Origin: Flavobacteriales bacterium
GTDB taxonomy: Bacteria > Bacteroidota > Bacteroidia > Flavobacteriales > JADGDT01
Assembly: GCA_023145275.1 (NCBI GenBank)
Contig: JAGLEB010000115.1
Location: 1-9,254 of the forward strand
Reading direction: 5' to 3'
Length of the DNA stretch: 9,254 nucleotides
Numbering within the stretch: position 1 is the first letter of the stretch; each line of letters begins with the position of its first letter. A model generated the notes under the pieces. The model did no database searches and was not told the origin of the DNA. It saw only the letters and a program-made list of their open reading frames with translations. Position numbers and translations under genes: made by a program. This document shows positions 1-6,799 of the stretch, piece after piece.

Positions 1-20
1 TTCGATTCCCCTACGGACTA
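1..20 (+). tRNA. tRNA-Glu, 3' end only (cut by window start)
   Basis: The first bases read as the 3' part of a tRNA: T-loop TTCGATT (1-7), 3' T-stem strand CCCCT (8-12), 3' acceptor strand ACGGACT (13-19) and discriminator A (20). CCA is not encoded. The acceptor strand would pair with GGTCCGT, which is typical of bacterial tRNA-Glu, and tRNA-Glu just ahead of rpsT is a familiar Bacteroidota arrangement. The anticodon lies outside the window, so the amino acid identity is inferred from the acceptor stem and the context. Confidence 0.7.
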
Positions 21-21
21 C

Positions 22-188
22 TTTAGGAGTTAGTTAATGAGTTAATAGTTGTTGACGTTGACCTCCGAATATTGATTGATTCGGTGCTTTCTGTGGCAGG
101 AAATTATAGCACGCCTCTAACGAATCGTTTATATTTATTAACAGTAACTTTTGAGGAAATCCTTAAAAAGTATTAAAAGAAAATTAAA
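22..188 (+). promoter_or_regulatory. rpsT leader / tRNA-rpsT spacer
   Basis: This 167-base spacer between tRNA-Glu and rpsT has no T-run terminator, so rpsT may be cotranscribed with the tRNA. It holds a 6-bp hairpin, CCGAAT (65-70) with ATTCGG (79-84) around an 8-base loop. A TAACTTTT-G stretch at 145-153 differs by one base from the Bacteroidota -7 box TAnnTTTG and would give a short leader of about 30 bases. No -33 TTG is clear. Whether this is a promoter, an S20 autoregulatory leader or only a processing spacer cannot be decided from one sequence. Confidence 0.35.
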
Positions 189-437
189 ATGGCAAATCAC
201 AAGTCAGCATTAAAGAGAATTCGTTCAAACGATGTTAAACGTATTCGTAACAAGTACCAACACAAATCAACTCGTACAGCAATCAAGAAATTGAAGTTAG
301 CTGAGAAGGATGAGGCGGTTAAATTATTACCTAATGTTTTAGGTATGATTGACAAGTTGGCTAAGAACAACATTATCCACAATAACAAAGCTGGAAACTT
401 AAAGTCAAATTTAACTAAGTACGTTAGTGCTCTATAG
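189..437 (+). CDS. rpsT: 30S ribosomal protein S20
   Basis: S20 is a primary 16S rRNA-binding protein of the small subunit body. The 82-residue product begins MANHKSALKRIR, the usual S20 opening, is rich in Lys and Arg, and should fold as the three-helix bundle of the family. Its length is normal (family about 82-90). The start is the only sensible ATG, preceded by an A-rich stretch (AAAAGAAAATTAAA) rather than a Shine-Dalgarno site, as is usual in Bacteroidota. It lies 168 bases downstream of tRNA-Glu and is closed by a strong terminator 25 bases after the stop, so it is the last gene of its transcription unit. The reverse-strand open frame over it is a shadow. Confidence 0.97.
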   Translation: MANHKSALKRIRSNDVKRIRNKYQHKSTRTAIKKLKLAEKDEAVKLLPNVLGMIDKLAKNNIIHNNKAGNLKSNLTKYVSAL

Positions 438-461
438 TTATAATGCTTTATAGAAATTATC

Positions 462-492
462 AAACCTCTACATTTATGTAGGGGTTTTTTTT
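462..492 (+). terminator. Rho-independent terminator of rpsT
   Basis: An 8-bp stem, CCTCTACA (465-472) with TGTAGGGG (477-484), contains one G-U pair and a TTTA loop, and is followed by eight T residues (485-492). AAA at 462-464 extends the stem against the T run. This is a canonical intrinsic terminator 25 bases after the rpsT stop. Confidence 0.93.
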
Positions 493-503
493 ATTCTTAA
501 TTT

Positions 504-512
504 TATATTTTG
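504..512 (+). promoter_or_regulatory. Possible -7 box for the hydroxylase gene
   Basis: TATATTTTG resembles the Bacteroidota -7 box TAnnTTTG with one extra T. Transcription would begin near 518-520. That would leave almost no leader for the ATG at 524 but a leader of about 50 bases for the ATG at 569. There is no good -33 TTG, because the terminator T run lies there. This is weak support on its own. Confidence 0.3.
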
Positions 513-568
513 ACTTGTAAAACGTGAGATATGTCACTATCTTAGCTAGTCAAAATATCGAAGCTATA

Positions 569-2284
569 ATGAACTCACAAAATAGAGTACCTAAGCATCT
601 GCAGAAGTACGTTGTAAATCAAGATTATGAAAAATACACTTTTCAGGATCACGCTTTGTGGCGTTTTGTAATAAATCAAAATATTAGTATGCTTGATGCA
701 AGGGCTCATCCTTCCTACTTGTTAGGCTTGCATTCTTCAGGATTAAACACAAATAGAATTCCTAAGATAGAGGAGATAAATAGAGTACTCGATAAAGTGG
801 GTTGGTTTGCAGTAATAGTAAATGGCTTTATTCCTCATCAAGTATATATGGAGTTTCAATCTAATAAAATATTAGTTATAGCTTCTGAAATTAGATCAAT
901 AGACCAAATAACCTATAGCCCTTCGCCTGATATTATCCACGAAGCTATTGGTCATATCCCTCTTATTGGAAATAAAGAATATTCTGATTATCTCAGACGC
1001 ATTGGCGAGGTGGGAAAGCGTGCTTTTTCTAATAAATACGATGTTGAGGTATTTAAAGCAATGAGGCATCTAACAATAATAAAAGCTAATAAGAATACTA
1101 GTTCTAAAGATATTGATGAATCTGAAGCAAAAATAATAGATATAATAAAAGAAAAAGGAACACTTTCAGAGATGAACCAGTTGAAAAACCTTCATTGGTG
1201 GACTATTGGATTTGGATTGATAGGAGACTTGAGGTCTCCGATGATATATGGTTCTGGACTTTTGTCATCAATTGGTGAGGGGATGAATTCGTTAAGTGAT
1301 AATGTAGAAAGGGTCCCATTTTCGATTGATTCGAAAGATATTGATTTCGATCTTACAAAACAGCAAACAAAATTATATGTAACTCCGAGTTTTCAATGGT
1401 TGAAAGATGTATTAGATCAGTTTGAGAAAACTATGGCTTTTGTGCAGGGTGGATTGTCTGGTATAAAAAAGGCAGTAGAGTCCGAAGAATTGGCAACCTA
1501 TGTTTATAATTCTGGAATTCAAGTTTCAGGAGTAGTTTCAAATTATATTGAGAAAAAGGGCGATTTAATTTTTGTTGAAAATACAGGAAAATGTCAAATG
1601 AGTTTTTCTGATGTTGAGATTGTTGGTCACGGAAATAGTTCTCATGCTGAAGGGTTAGGTACCCCAGTTGGAATACTAAAAGGTAGTGAAAAGTGTTTGT
1701 CTTATTATGATCAAGAAAAGCTAGATGAGTTTAATATAATTATTGGAGAAGAGGTTGTTCTTTCGTATCAAACAGGAATAGAGCTTAAGGGAGTCTTAAC
1801 AAATATCCTTTGGGAGAGAGAAAGGATTATTATGATGAGCTTCGAAAATTGTATAATTAGTTATGACGGTGAAGTATTGTTCGAGTATAAGCTTAGGAAA
1901 TATGATATGGCAGTTGGTTGCAGTATTATTTCGGTATATCACGGAGTTGCCGACATTGCTTCATTTGGATACGAAGAGGAGCCACCATCTGAGCAGGCTG
2001 TTAGGAGTAGAGATGAGTACGATGATCAGTTAGATGAGCTGTATAAAGAAGTAAGGATTATTACAGGAGAAGAAAAAGGATATGATAGGTTTTATGGTTG
2101 CTGGGAAAAAGTAAAAGAAAACTATGGGGATGAATGGCTTTTATCTTGTGCAATAATAGAATCATTGAAAGGAAAAGATTATCCTGATTTAGAGGAGGAA
2201 ATAAAAGGCTCAATAAGAAAAACAATTGAAAAGAAACCTGAGTTAAAACAAGTGTTTGAATATAATAACTTACTTGATAAATAA
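569..2284 (+). CDS. Aromatic amino acid (Phe 4-) hydroxylase family protein, Bacteroidota long form, iron-ligand Glu replaced by Gly
   Basis: This is a biopterin-dependent aromatic amino acid hydroxylase homologue (Biopterin_H fold), a family of cytoplasmic non-haem iron enzymes that convert Phe to Tyr with O2 and tetrahydropterin. Seen, numbered from the ATG at 569 (571 residues): IR of the substrate-carboxylate region (R109), TYSPSPDIIHEAIGH with iron ligands H124 and H129 and the pterin-side Glu125, HWWTIGFGL (209-217), and YGSGLLSSIGE (227-237). The family motif is TVE(F/Y)GL, whose Glu is the third iron ligand; here the codon is GGA (1208-1210), giving Gly214. Catalysis is therefore uncertain. 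Residues after about 285 form the long C-terminal extension of Bacteroidota members, of unknown function; there is no N-terminal ACT domain. An in-frame ATG at 524 would add 15 residues, but 569 fits the family N-terminus better (MNSQNRVPKHLQ). The gene is monocistronic and convergent with the next. Confidence 0.9.
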   Translation: MNSQNRVPKHLQKYVVNQDYEKYTFQDHALWRFVINQNISMLDARAHPSYLLGLHSSGLNTNRIPKIEEINRVLDKVGWFAVIVNGFIPHQVYMEFQSNKILVIASEIRSIDQITYSPSPDIIHEAIGHIPLIGNKEYSDYLRRIGEVGKRAFSNKYDVEVFKAMRHLTIIKANKNTSSKDIDESEAKIIDIIKEKGTLSEMNQLKNLHWWTIGFGLIGDLRSPMIYGSGLLSSIGEGMNSLSDNVERVPFSIDSKDIDFDLTKQQTKLYVTPSFQWLKDVLDQFEKTMAFVQGGLSGIKKAVESEELATYVYNSGIQVSGVVSNYIEKKGDLIFVENTGKCQMSFSDVEIVGHGNSSHAEGLGTPVGILKGSEKCLSYYDQEKLDEFNIIIGEEVVLSYQTGIELKGVLTNILWERERIIMMSFENCIISYDGEVLFEYKLRKYDMAVGCSIISVYHGVADIASFGYEEEPPSEQAVRSRDEYDDQLDELYKEVRIITGEEKGYDRFYGCWEKVKENYGDEWLLSCAIIESLKGKDYPDLEEEIKGSIRKTIEKKPELKQVFEYNNLLDK

Positions 2285-2285
2285 A

Positions 2286-2319
2286 AAAATGGCAGCTAAA
2301 TTTTATTAGCTGCCATTTT
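2286..2319. terminator. Bidirectional terminator between convergent genes
   Basis: A perfect 14-bp stem (2286-2299 with 2306-2319), built on ATGGCAGCTAA and its complement, closes a 6-base loop. It has an A run on its left and a T run on its right, so it can terminate transcription from both directions. It starts two bases after the hydroxylase stop and ends 10 bases before the stop of the minus-strand gene. Confidence 0.92.
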
Positions 2320-2329
2320 ATATAAATTA

Positions 2330-3385
2330 TTATTTCTTTTTTTCTTCGTTGAAATAAACTAGGTAGTAGAACATGCCTTTTTCTTCGTCGTAACCTTTTT
2401 CAATAAAATTATTAGAACTATCATCTGTGAAATTTAATTTTATTTCAAAATTAGTGTCTAAATTTATTACATTTTTAAACTGTCGTCTCATTGTTGTAAC
2501 TGCATCGTTTGCAATTGCAAAATTAGAGAAGTCTTCAATCTTGTAATCTTCTTTGAATTTTTCTTTGTAGTCTTTAAATTCTCTCTGATATTCAGGGTTT
2601 TCAATAACTTTATTGATGAATTCATCTTCTACGAAATCATCATTCTTTGCAAAGAAATCTACAGATTTGTTTAAGAATTTTATTTGTTCATTCTGGTCTT
2701 CGTTAGGGAAAACTATATCTTTAGAGAAATCTTCACACAGTTTTAGATACTTCTTTGTTTGAAAAATTTCGTCCTGCTTAGGTGCTATATTTAAAAAGCT
2801 TTCAACCCAATATTTTGCATCATATCTATTTGCGTCAACAGATAACACTTTAAAACCGCTTTCTTCTTCTGTATTGAAAATTAAAGCACCTTTATCGAGC
2901 TTCTCAAGAAAAGTGCCATCTTCGATATTGATAATCAGGTTCTCGTTATCTCTCTTAAGTTTCATGAACTCACGAGGAACTTCAGCCTTAAATATACCAA
3001 TAGCTTCTACCATTACGTTGTCTAACGATACTTCGTGTAGAAGAGTTATGTATAGGTCGCCTGGAACAATATGCGGATGTTCTGATTTTGAGTAAAGAAG
3101 TTCTGCAATTTTTTTTGTGTAATCGTGAAATGAATCTGGGGCATTGAAAATACCTTTGCACAGATTGTATAAATCGTTGAAACTTAGGTCTGTGTCGTGG
3201 CTGAATTGCTGATGGTTTTCTTCTTTGGATCTAAATGGTTTAAAGAAAAATTCACTTAGATGTGAAATAAGTTCAGAGTCAAGCATATAAGGCTCTTTAG
3301 ATAAAAACATTCCTTCCTCTTTGCCCTTATTGCCAATTTGATGTACTGACATTTCCTCAATTGAGGCTCCATATAGATTTAACAT
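2330..3385 (-). CDS. Nucleoid-associated protein, YejK/NdpA (37-kDa) family
   Basis: The 351-residue product fits the NA37 family of nucleoid-associated proteins (E. coli YejK about 335 residues), which bind DNA in the nucleoid; the precise role is poorly known. Visible family features are the N-terminal HQIGNK segment after a short beta strand, an LSEFFFKPF helix near residue 45, a DLYITLLHEV...VEAIGIFKAE strand pair at about 110-134, then the YWVESFLNIAP segment at about 192-202. The C-terminal third is Lys/Glu-rich (KDYKEKFKEDYKIEDF) and probably helical. There is no signal peptide or membrane segment. It is transcribed alone, has its own promoter-like box upstream and shares a terminator with the convergent hydroxylase gene. 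Family assignment is from recalled motifs, not an alignment. Confidence 0.82.
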   Translation of the reverse strand: MLNLYGASIEEMSVHQIGNKGKEEGMFLSKEPYMLDSELISHLSEFFFKPFRSKEENHQQFSHDTDLSFNDLYNLCKGIFNAPDSFHDYTKKIAELLYSKSEHPHIVPGDLYITLLHEVSLDNVMVEAIGIFKAEVPREFMKLKRDNENLIINIEDGTFLEKLDKGALIFNTEEESGFKVLSVDANRYDAKYWVESFLNIAPKQDEIFQTKKYLKLCEDFSKDIVFPNEDQNEQIKFLNKSVDFFAKNDDFVEDEFINKVIENPEYQREFKDYKEKFKEDYKIEDFSNFAIANDAVTTMRRQFKNVINLDTNFEIKLNFTDDSSNNFIEKGYDEEKGMFYYLVYFNEEKKK

Positions 3386-3408
3386 AACGATATAATTTAT
3401 TGAATTGC

Positions 3409-3441
3409 CAAAAGTACATAAAACATAAAAAGAATATACAA
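3409..3441 (-). promoter_or_regulatory. Promoter of the nucleoid-associated protein gene
   Basis: Read on the minus strand, TACTTTTG (plus coordinates 3409-3416) matches the Bacteroidota -7 consensus TAnnTTTG exactly. A TTG (3439-3441) lies 22 bases upstream, near the expected -33 position. The leader to the ATG at 3385 would be about 15-20 bases. Confidence 0.6.
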
Positions 3442-3455
3442 TAAAAAGGAATCAT

Positions 3456-3464
3456 TTATCCACA
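3456..3464 (+). other. Perfect DnaA-box 9-mer
   Basis: TTATCCACA matches the consensus DnaA box exactly and lies in the AT-rich divergent region between the nucleoid-protein and orphan-protein genes. It is a single box with no cluster around it, so it does not mark an origin. It could be a DnaA regulatory or titration site, or chance: the same 9-mer also occurs inside rpsT at 373-381. Confidence 0.3.
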
Positions 3465-3493
3465 TTAGCTATTAACAATTAGGATATTTCGTG

Positions 3494-3501
3494 TACTTTT
3501 G
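3494..3501 (+). promoter_or_regulatory. -7 box for the acidic protein / cvfB-like operon
   Basis: TACTTTTG matches TAnnTTTG exactly and is identical to the box facing the opposite way at 3409-3416. The expected start of transcription is near 3505-3508, giving a leader of about 60 bases. No clear -33 TTG is present at the right distance. Confidence 0.55.
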
Positions 3502-3566
3502 TATGCGAAAAATGTACTTGCTTGGAATAGTTTCATTTAGCGAGTAAAAATTGAAAAAATACCACG

Positions 3567-4202
3567 ATGAGTATTATAGACATAGATAAAATTATAGCAG
3601 CTAACGAATGGTTCATTTCTGCAGAAGAGAAAGAAGTACTTGAAGTATTAGAATCTCAGCCAGTTCTTTCTGGGCTAGTTAATGTGATTTTAGAAGAAGA
3701 CCTTCTAGATGCTGAAGAGTATTCAAAAGATTTGTTTTATTCTTTATACGGATCTATCGTTAAATCGTACAGTGATAGTTTTGGAAAGGATGCTCTTGAG
3801 GTGTCAGAAGATGATATTGAAAAAGCTTTTGAGAAACAGAATAAATTTGCTGAACTTTTGAGTTCTTCGCTTGGTTTTTCTGATGGAGCTCCTACTGCAG
3901 ATGATGAGAATAAAGCGATTGCGATAATGGAAAAATTAGCATCTTTAGAGGAAAGATATAATAACGATGAGTCATTTGATTTAAGTGAAGAAGGATTAGG
4001 TGATCTGTCTGAGTTGATGGGGCAAGTTAATGAAGAAATGAAGCAACCATCTATGAATGCATTTATTCAGTCTGAGCTTGAACATGCTGAACTAGATGAT
4101 AATATTGCTGGTTTGTTAAATCAGCAGTTTAATATTATTGTTGATTCTTTTGAGAATATGTTGGAGAGAGGTAGTACAAATACAGATATGAAAATAGTCT
4201 AA
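3567..4202 (+). CDS. Hypothetical acidic protein, 211 residues
   Basis: I do not recognise a family. The product has about 49 Asp/Glu against about 14 Lys/Arg, so it is strongly acidic, and by eye it is mostly helical with long amphipathic stretches (for example EEKEVLEVLES, AIAIMEKLASLEERY). No cysteine, signal peptide, membrane segment or nucleotide-binding motif is visible, so it is probably soluble and cytoplasmic. The ATG at 3567 has an A-rich upstream region and suits the leader from the TACTTTTG box. The next gene, a CvfB-like RNA-binding protein, begins 23 bases after its stop with no terminator between, which suggests an operon. A regulatory or adaptor role, or mimicry of nucleic acid, is possible but unproven. 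Confidence 0.85.
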   Translation: MSIIDIDKIIAANEWFISAEEKEVLEVLESQPVLSGLVNVILEEDLLDAEEYSKDLFYSLYGSIVKSYSDSFGKDALEVSEDDIEKAFEKQNKFAELLSSSLGFSDGAPTADDENKAIAIMEKLASLEERYNNDESFDLSEEGLGDLSELMGQVNEEMKQPSMNAFIQSELEHAELDDNIAGLLNQQFNIIVDSFENMLERGSTNTDMKIV

Positions 4203-4225
4203 CTTTTCATATTAAACGATATAAT

Positions 4226-5107
4226 ATGTTATACGAAAAAAGAGATCATCATTTAGAAGGAAACACTTTAGAAATAGGAGTGTATCACAATTTAACAATA
4301 CTTAGAGAAACAGCCGTAGGCTTGTTTCTTGGAGATGATGATAATAACGAGGTTCTTCTACCAAATAAATACGTACCAGAAGACTTTAAGGTAGATGAAA
4401 AACTTCGTGTTTTTGTTTATTTAGATTCGGGAGAGAGAAGAATTGCAACTACTATAGTCCCTAAGTTGATAAAAGGCGAGTTTGGTTTCTTGAAATGTAA
4501 TGCTACAAATAAAACTGGTGCATTTTTAGATTTAGGATTAGAAAAAGATTTGTTTGTTCCTTTTAAGGAGCAAGCGAAAAAGATGGAAGAAGGAAAATCC
4601 TATAATGTTTATATGTTTTTGGACGAAGAAACTGATAGACTGTTAGGATCAAATAAGCTTTCGAAGTATTTCAAAAATGAAGATGTTGATTTAGAACAAA
4701 ATCAAGCTGTAGATTTATTGATTGATAAAAAGTCCGACCTTGGAATAAACGTTATTGTCAATGATAAATATACTGGGTTCATATTTAGTAATCAAATTTT
4801 TCAGCCTTTGAGATATGGAGAAAGAATCTCGGGATATGTTAAGGAAGTTAGAGAAGACGGGAAGATTGATATTACTTTACAGAAACAAGGTATTGATAGT
4901 ATTGAGCCGAATGCTTATTTGATTATTGATACTCTCGAAGCTAATGAAGGTTTTATTCCGTTAAATGATAAAAGTGATCCTGAGCTTATTCGTGAGAAAC
5001 TAGGTGTTAGTAAAAAAATATTTAAGAAAGCTATCGGTGCTTTGTATAAAGAACGAATGATTGAGATAAAAGAAGATGGAATTTATTTAATAGGATTTAA
5101 TGATTAA
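4226..5107 (+). CDS. CvfB-like S1-domain RNA-binding protein
   Basis: The 293-residue product matches the CvfB/YitL family, RNA-binding proteins built from three S1 OB-folds and a C-terminal winged helix; in Staphylococcus CvfB affects virulence gene expression. Visible here: S1 domain 1 at about 15-75, opening IGVYHNLTILRETAVGLFLG; domain 2 at about 84-145 with GAFLDLGLEKDLFVP; domain 3 at about 157-220 with VIVNDKYTGFIFSNQIF and the closing strand DGKIDITLQK; and a winged helix at about 230-290 (LGVSKKIFKKAIGALYKERMIEI). Length is typical (about 280-300). The first 14 or so residues are an extension beyond the usual start, but no later Met offers an alternative. It is second in the operon with the acidic protein, ending at a strong terminator. 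Confidence 0.88.
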   Translation: MLYEKRDHHLEGNTLEIGVYHNLTILRETAVGLFLGDDDNNEVLLPNKYVPEDFKVDEKLRVFVYLDSGERRIATTIVPKLIKGEFGFLKCNATNKTGAFLDLGLEKDLFVPFKEQAKKMEEGKSYNVYMFLDEETDRLLGSNKLSKYFKNEDVDLEQNQAVDLLIDKKSDLGINVIVNDKYTGFIFSNQIFQPLRYGERISGYVKEVREDGKIDITLQKQGIDSIEPNAYLIIDTLEANEGFIPLNDKSDPELIREKLGVSKKIFKKAIGALYKERMIEIKEDGIYLIGFND

Positions 5108-5149
5108 TCTGTATTAGTATAAAATAATAACTTTTTTTGTTTAATTAAC

Positions 5150-5194
5150 TGCGGGCTTGTTACCTTTATAAGGTGACAAATCCGCATTTTTTTT
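5150..5194 (+). terminator. Rho-independent terminator after the cvfB-like gene
   Basis: A long hairpin has an outer TGCGG/CCGCA stem (5150-5154 with 5182-5186), a small internal loop, then TTGT/ACAA and ACCTT/AAGGT stems closing a 3-base loop. It is followed by eight T residues (5187-5194) and a second T run. It separates the operon from bshC. Confidence 0.93.
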
Positions 5195-5215
5195 AATTTT
5201 TTTTATAATTGGTTT

Positions 5216-6799
5216 ATGCTAGCAGAATATTTATCATATAAAGAAACTGGATATTTTTCGAAGTTGATGGTAGATTATCTCGATAGAAAACCTAGTCTTG
5301 ATGAGTTTATAGAATATGATAATTCTTTAGAAGCTTATGGAAGAATTATATCTGAAAGAAACAAAATTCCCTTGGATAGAGAGCTACTTGTAGAAAGACT
5401 AAAAGTACAGAATTCTGAATTGAAATTAAGTCTGTCATCATCTCATAATATTGAGCTTCTTAATAAAGAGAACACCTTTACTATTACTACCGGACATCAG
5501 TTGAGTTTTTTTACGGGGCCACTTTACTATATTTATAAAACAGTATCTGTTATTAAACTTGCACAAGAGTTGACTGATAAATTTCCTGATAATAGTTTCG
5601 TCCCCGTTTTTTGGATGGCAACAGAAGATCACGATTTTGAGGAGATTAATCATTTTAGATATAAAGAAGAGTTGTTCTCGTGGAACAGTGCCGAAAAAGG
5701 TGCCGTTGGCAGGATGAAATTAAAGAATATGAATAGCGTATTTTCTGAATTAAAAGATAAAATAGGTGGAGGGAAAAGAGCAGAGTATTTATTGAAGCTT
5801 TTTAGTAGGTCATATTTAGAACACGGAAACTTGGCGCAGGCAACACGCTATCTTGTTAATGAACTATTTGGAGAGTATGGCCTTGTGGTTATAGATGGGG
5901 ATGATAGGGGATTAAAGAAATCGATGATTCCAGCATTTAAAAAGGAGTTGTTGGATTTTAGTTCTGATAGGAATATTGAAGCTACAAATACTCAAATTAT
6001 TTCGAAAGGCTATAAGGTACAAGTTCATCAGAGACAAATAAATTTGTTTTACTTAAGAAATAATCTCAGAGATAGAATTGTATTAGAAGGAGATAAATAC
6101 CTAGTGTTAAATTCAGATATAGAATTTTCGAAGAATGAGATTCTTGTAGAATTAGAAAAATATCCAGAACGATTTAGCCCAAACGCTATACTAAGACCAC
6201 TATACGAAGAGCATGTATTACCTAATTTAGCTTATGTTGGAGGAGGTGGTGAGCTCGCATATTGGTTTCAGTTGAAAAATAATTTTACAGATTTTGGTGT
6301 TTCTTTTCCGATTTTAGTCTTGAGAAACTCAGTGCTGCTTATTAATGGGAAACATCAACGGAGAATAAATAATTTAGATTTGTCCATAAGTGATATCTTT
6401 AATAAAATTGATGTTATCATACGCAATAAGGTAATTGCTAATTCTACATGTGATATTGATATATCTGAAAATATAGATGTTGTAAATAAAATGTTTTATA
6501 GTCTTTTGAAGAAATACGAAGGAGATAAAACTCAAGAGTCGATTATTAAAGCACAATATAAGAAGCAATTATCTGGACTATATTACCTCGAAAAGAAATT
6601 ATTAAAAACTGAGAAGAGAAAGCAAAACGATTTAGTTTCTAAGCTTGAAAAGATAAAAGATCAATTATTTCCTAATAATGGGCTTCAAGAGCGAAATCTT
6701 AATTTCGCAGAGATGTATATGGAGTTTGGAGAAGAGTTGATCCCTTCAATTTTTGATAATATTAGTGTTATGAATAATGAATTTTTAGTTTTAAGATGA
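5216..6799 (+). CDS. bshC: Putative cysteine ligase BshC (bacillithiol biosynthesis)
   Basis: BshC is thought to add cysteine to glucosaminyl-malate in the last step of bacillithiol synthesis, the low-molecular-weight thiol of Firmicutes and many Bacteroidota. The 527-residue product is of normal length (B. subtilis 539). Family motifs seen: TTGHQLSFFTGPLYYIYKT (91-109), a Rossmann-like ATP-site region; FWMATEDHDFEEINHF (132-147), with the conserved EDHD; ERFSPNAILRP (318-328); GGGGELAYW (342-350). Residues about 425-485 form the family's long coiled-coil segment (KKYEGDKTQ to KLEKIKDQLF). The ATG at 5216 is 21 bases beyond the terminator T run and the N-terminus LAEYLSYKETGYFSKL looks like a family start. 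bshA and bshB are not in the window. The promoter is not clear: TATAATTG at 5204-5211 is too close to the start unless the message is nearly leaderless. Confidence 0.95.
   Translation: MLAEYLSYKETGYFSKLMVDYLDRKPSLDEFIEYDNSLEAYGRIISERNKIPLDRELLVERLKVQNSELKLSLSSSHNIELLNKENTFTITTGHQLSFFTGPLYYIYKTVSVIKLAQELTDKFPDNSFVPVFWMATEDHDFEEINHFRYKEELFSWNSAEKGAVGRMKLKNMNSVFSELKDKIGGGKRAEYLLKLFSRSYLEHGNLAQATRYLVNELFGEYGLVVIDGDDRGLKKSMIPAFKKELLDFSSDRNIEATNTQIISKGYKVQVHQRQINLFYLRNNLRDRIVLEGDKYLVLNSDIEFSKNEILVELEKYPERFSPNAILRPLYEEHVLPNLAYVGGGGELAYWFQLKNNFTDFGVSFPILVLRNSVLLINGKHQRRINNLDLSISDIFNKIDVIIRNKVIANSTCDIDISENIDVVNKMFYSLLKKYEGDKTQESIIKAQYKKQLSGLYYLEKKLLKTEKRKQNDLVSKLEKIKDQLFPNNGLQERNLNFAEMYMEFGEELIPSIFDNISVMNNEFLVLR

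Noticed and set aside
373..381. Perfect DnaA-box 9-mer TTATCCACA inside rpsT
   Set aside because: It encodes S20 residues in frame and is isolated, so chance and coding constraint explain it.
524..568. Upstream start adding 15 residues to the hydroxylase
   Set aside because: The extra residues do not resemble the family N-terminus, and the possible -7 box at 504-512 would leave almost no leader.
2874..3095. 73-codon plus-strand open frame inside the nucleoid-protein gene
   Set aside because: It lies wholly antisense to a recognised gene with no promoter or family resemblance; a shadow.
3512..3547. Tiny 11-codon upstream frame (ATG to TAA) in the leader of the acidic protein gene
   Set aside because: It would start within a few bases of the predicted transcript start and has no feature of a leader peptide such as repeated regulatory codons.
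3386..4225. Shared 11-mer AACGATATAAT at 3386-3396 and 4215-4225, both close to start codons
   Set aside because: The copies are in opposite orientation relative to their genes and in very AT-rich DNA; probably chance.
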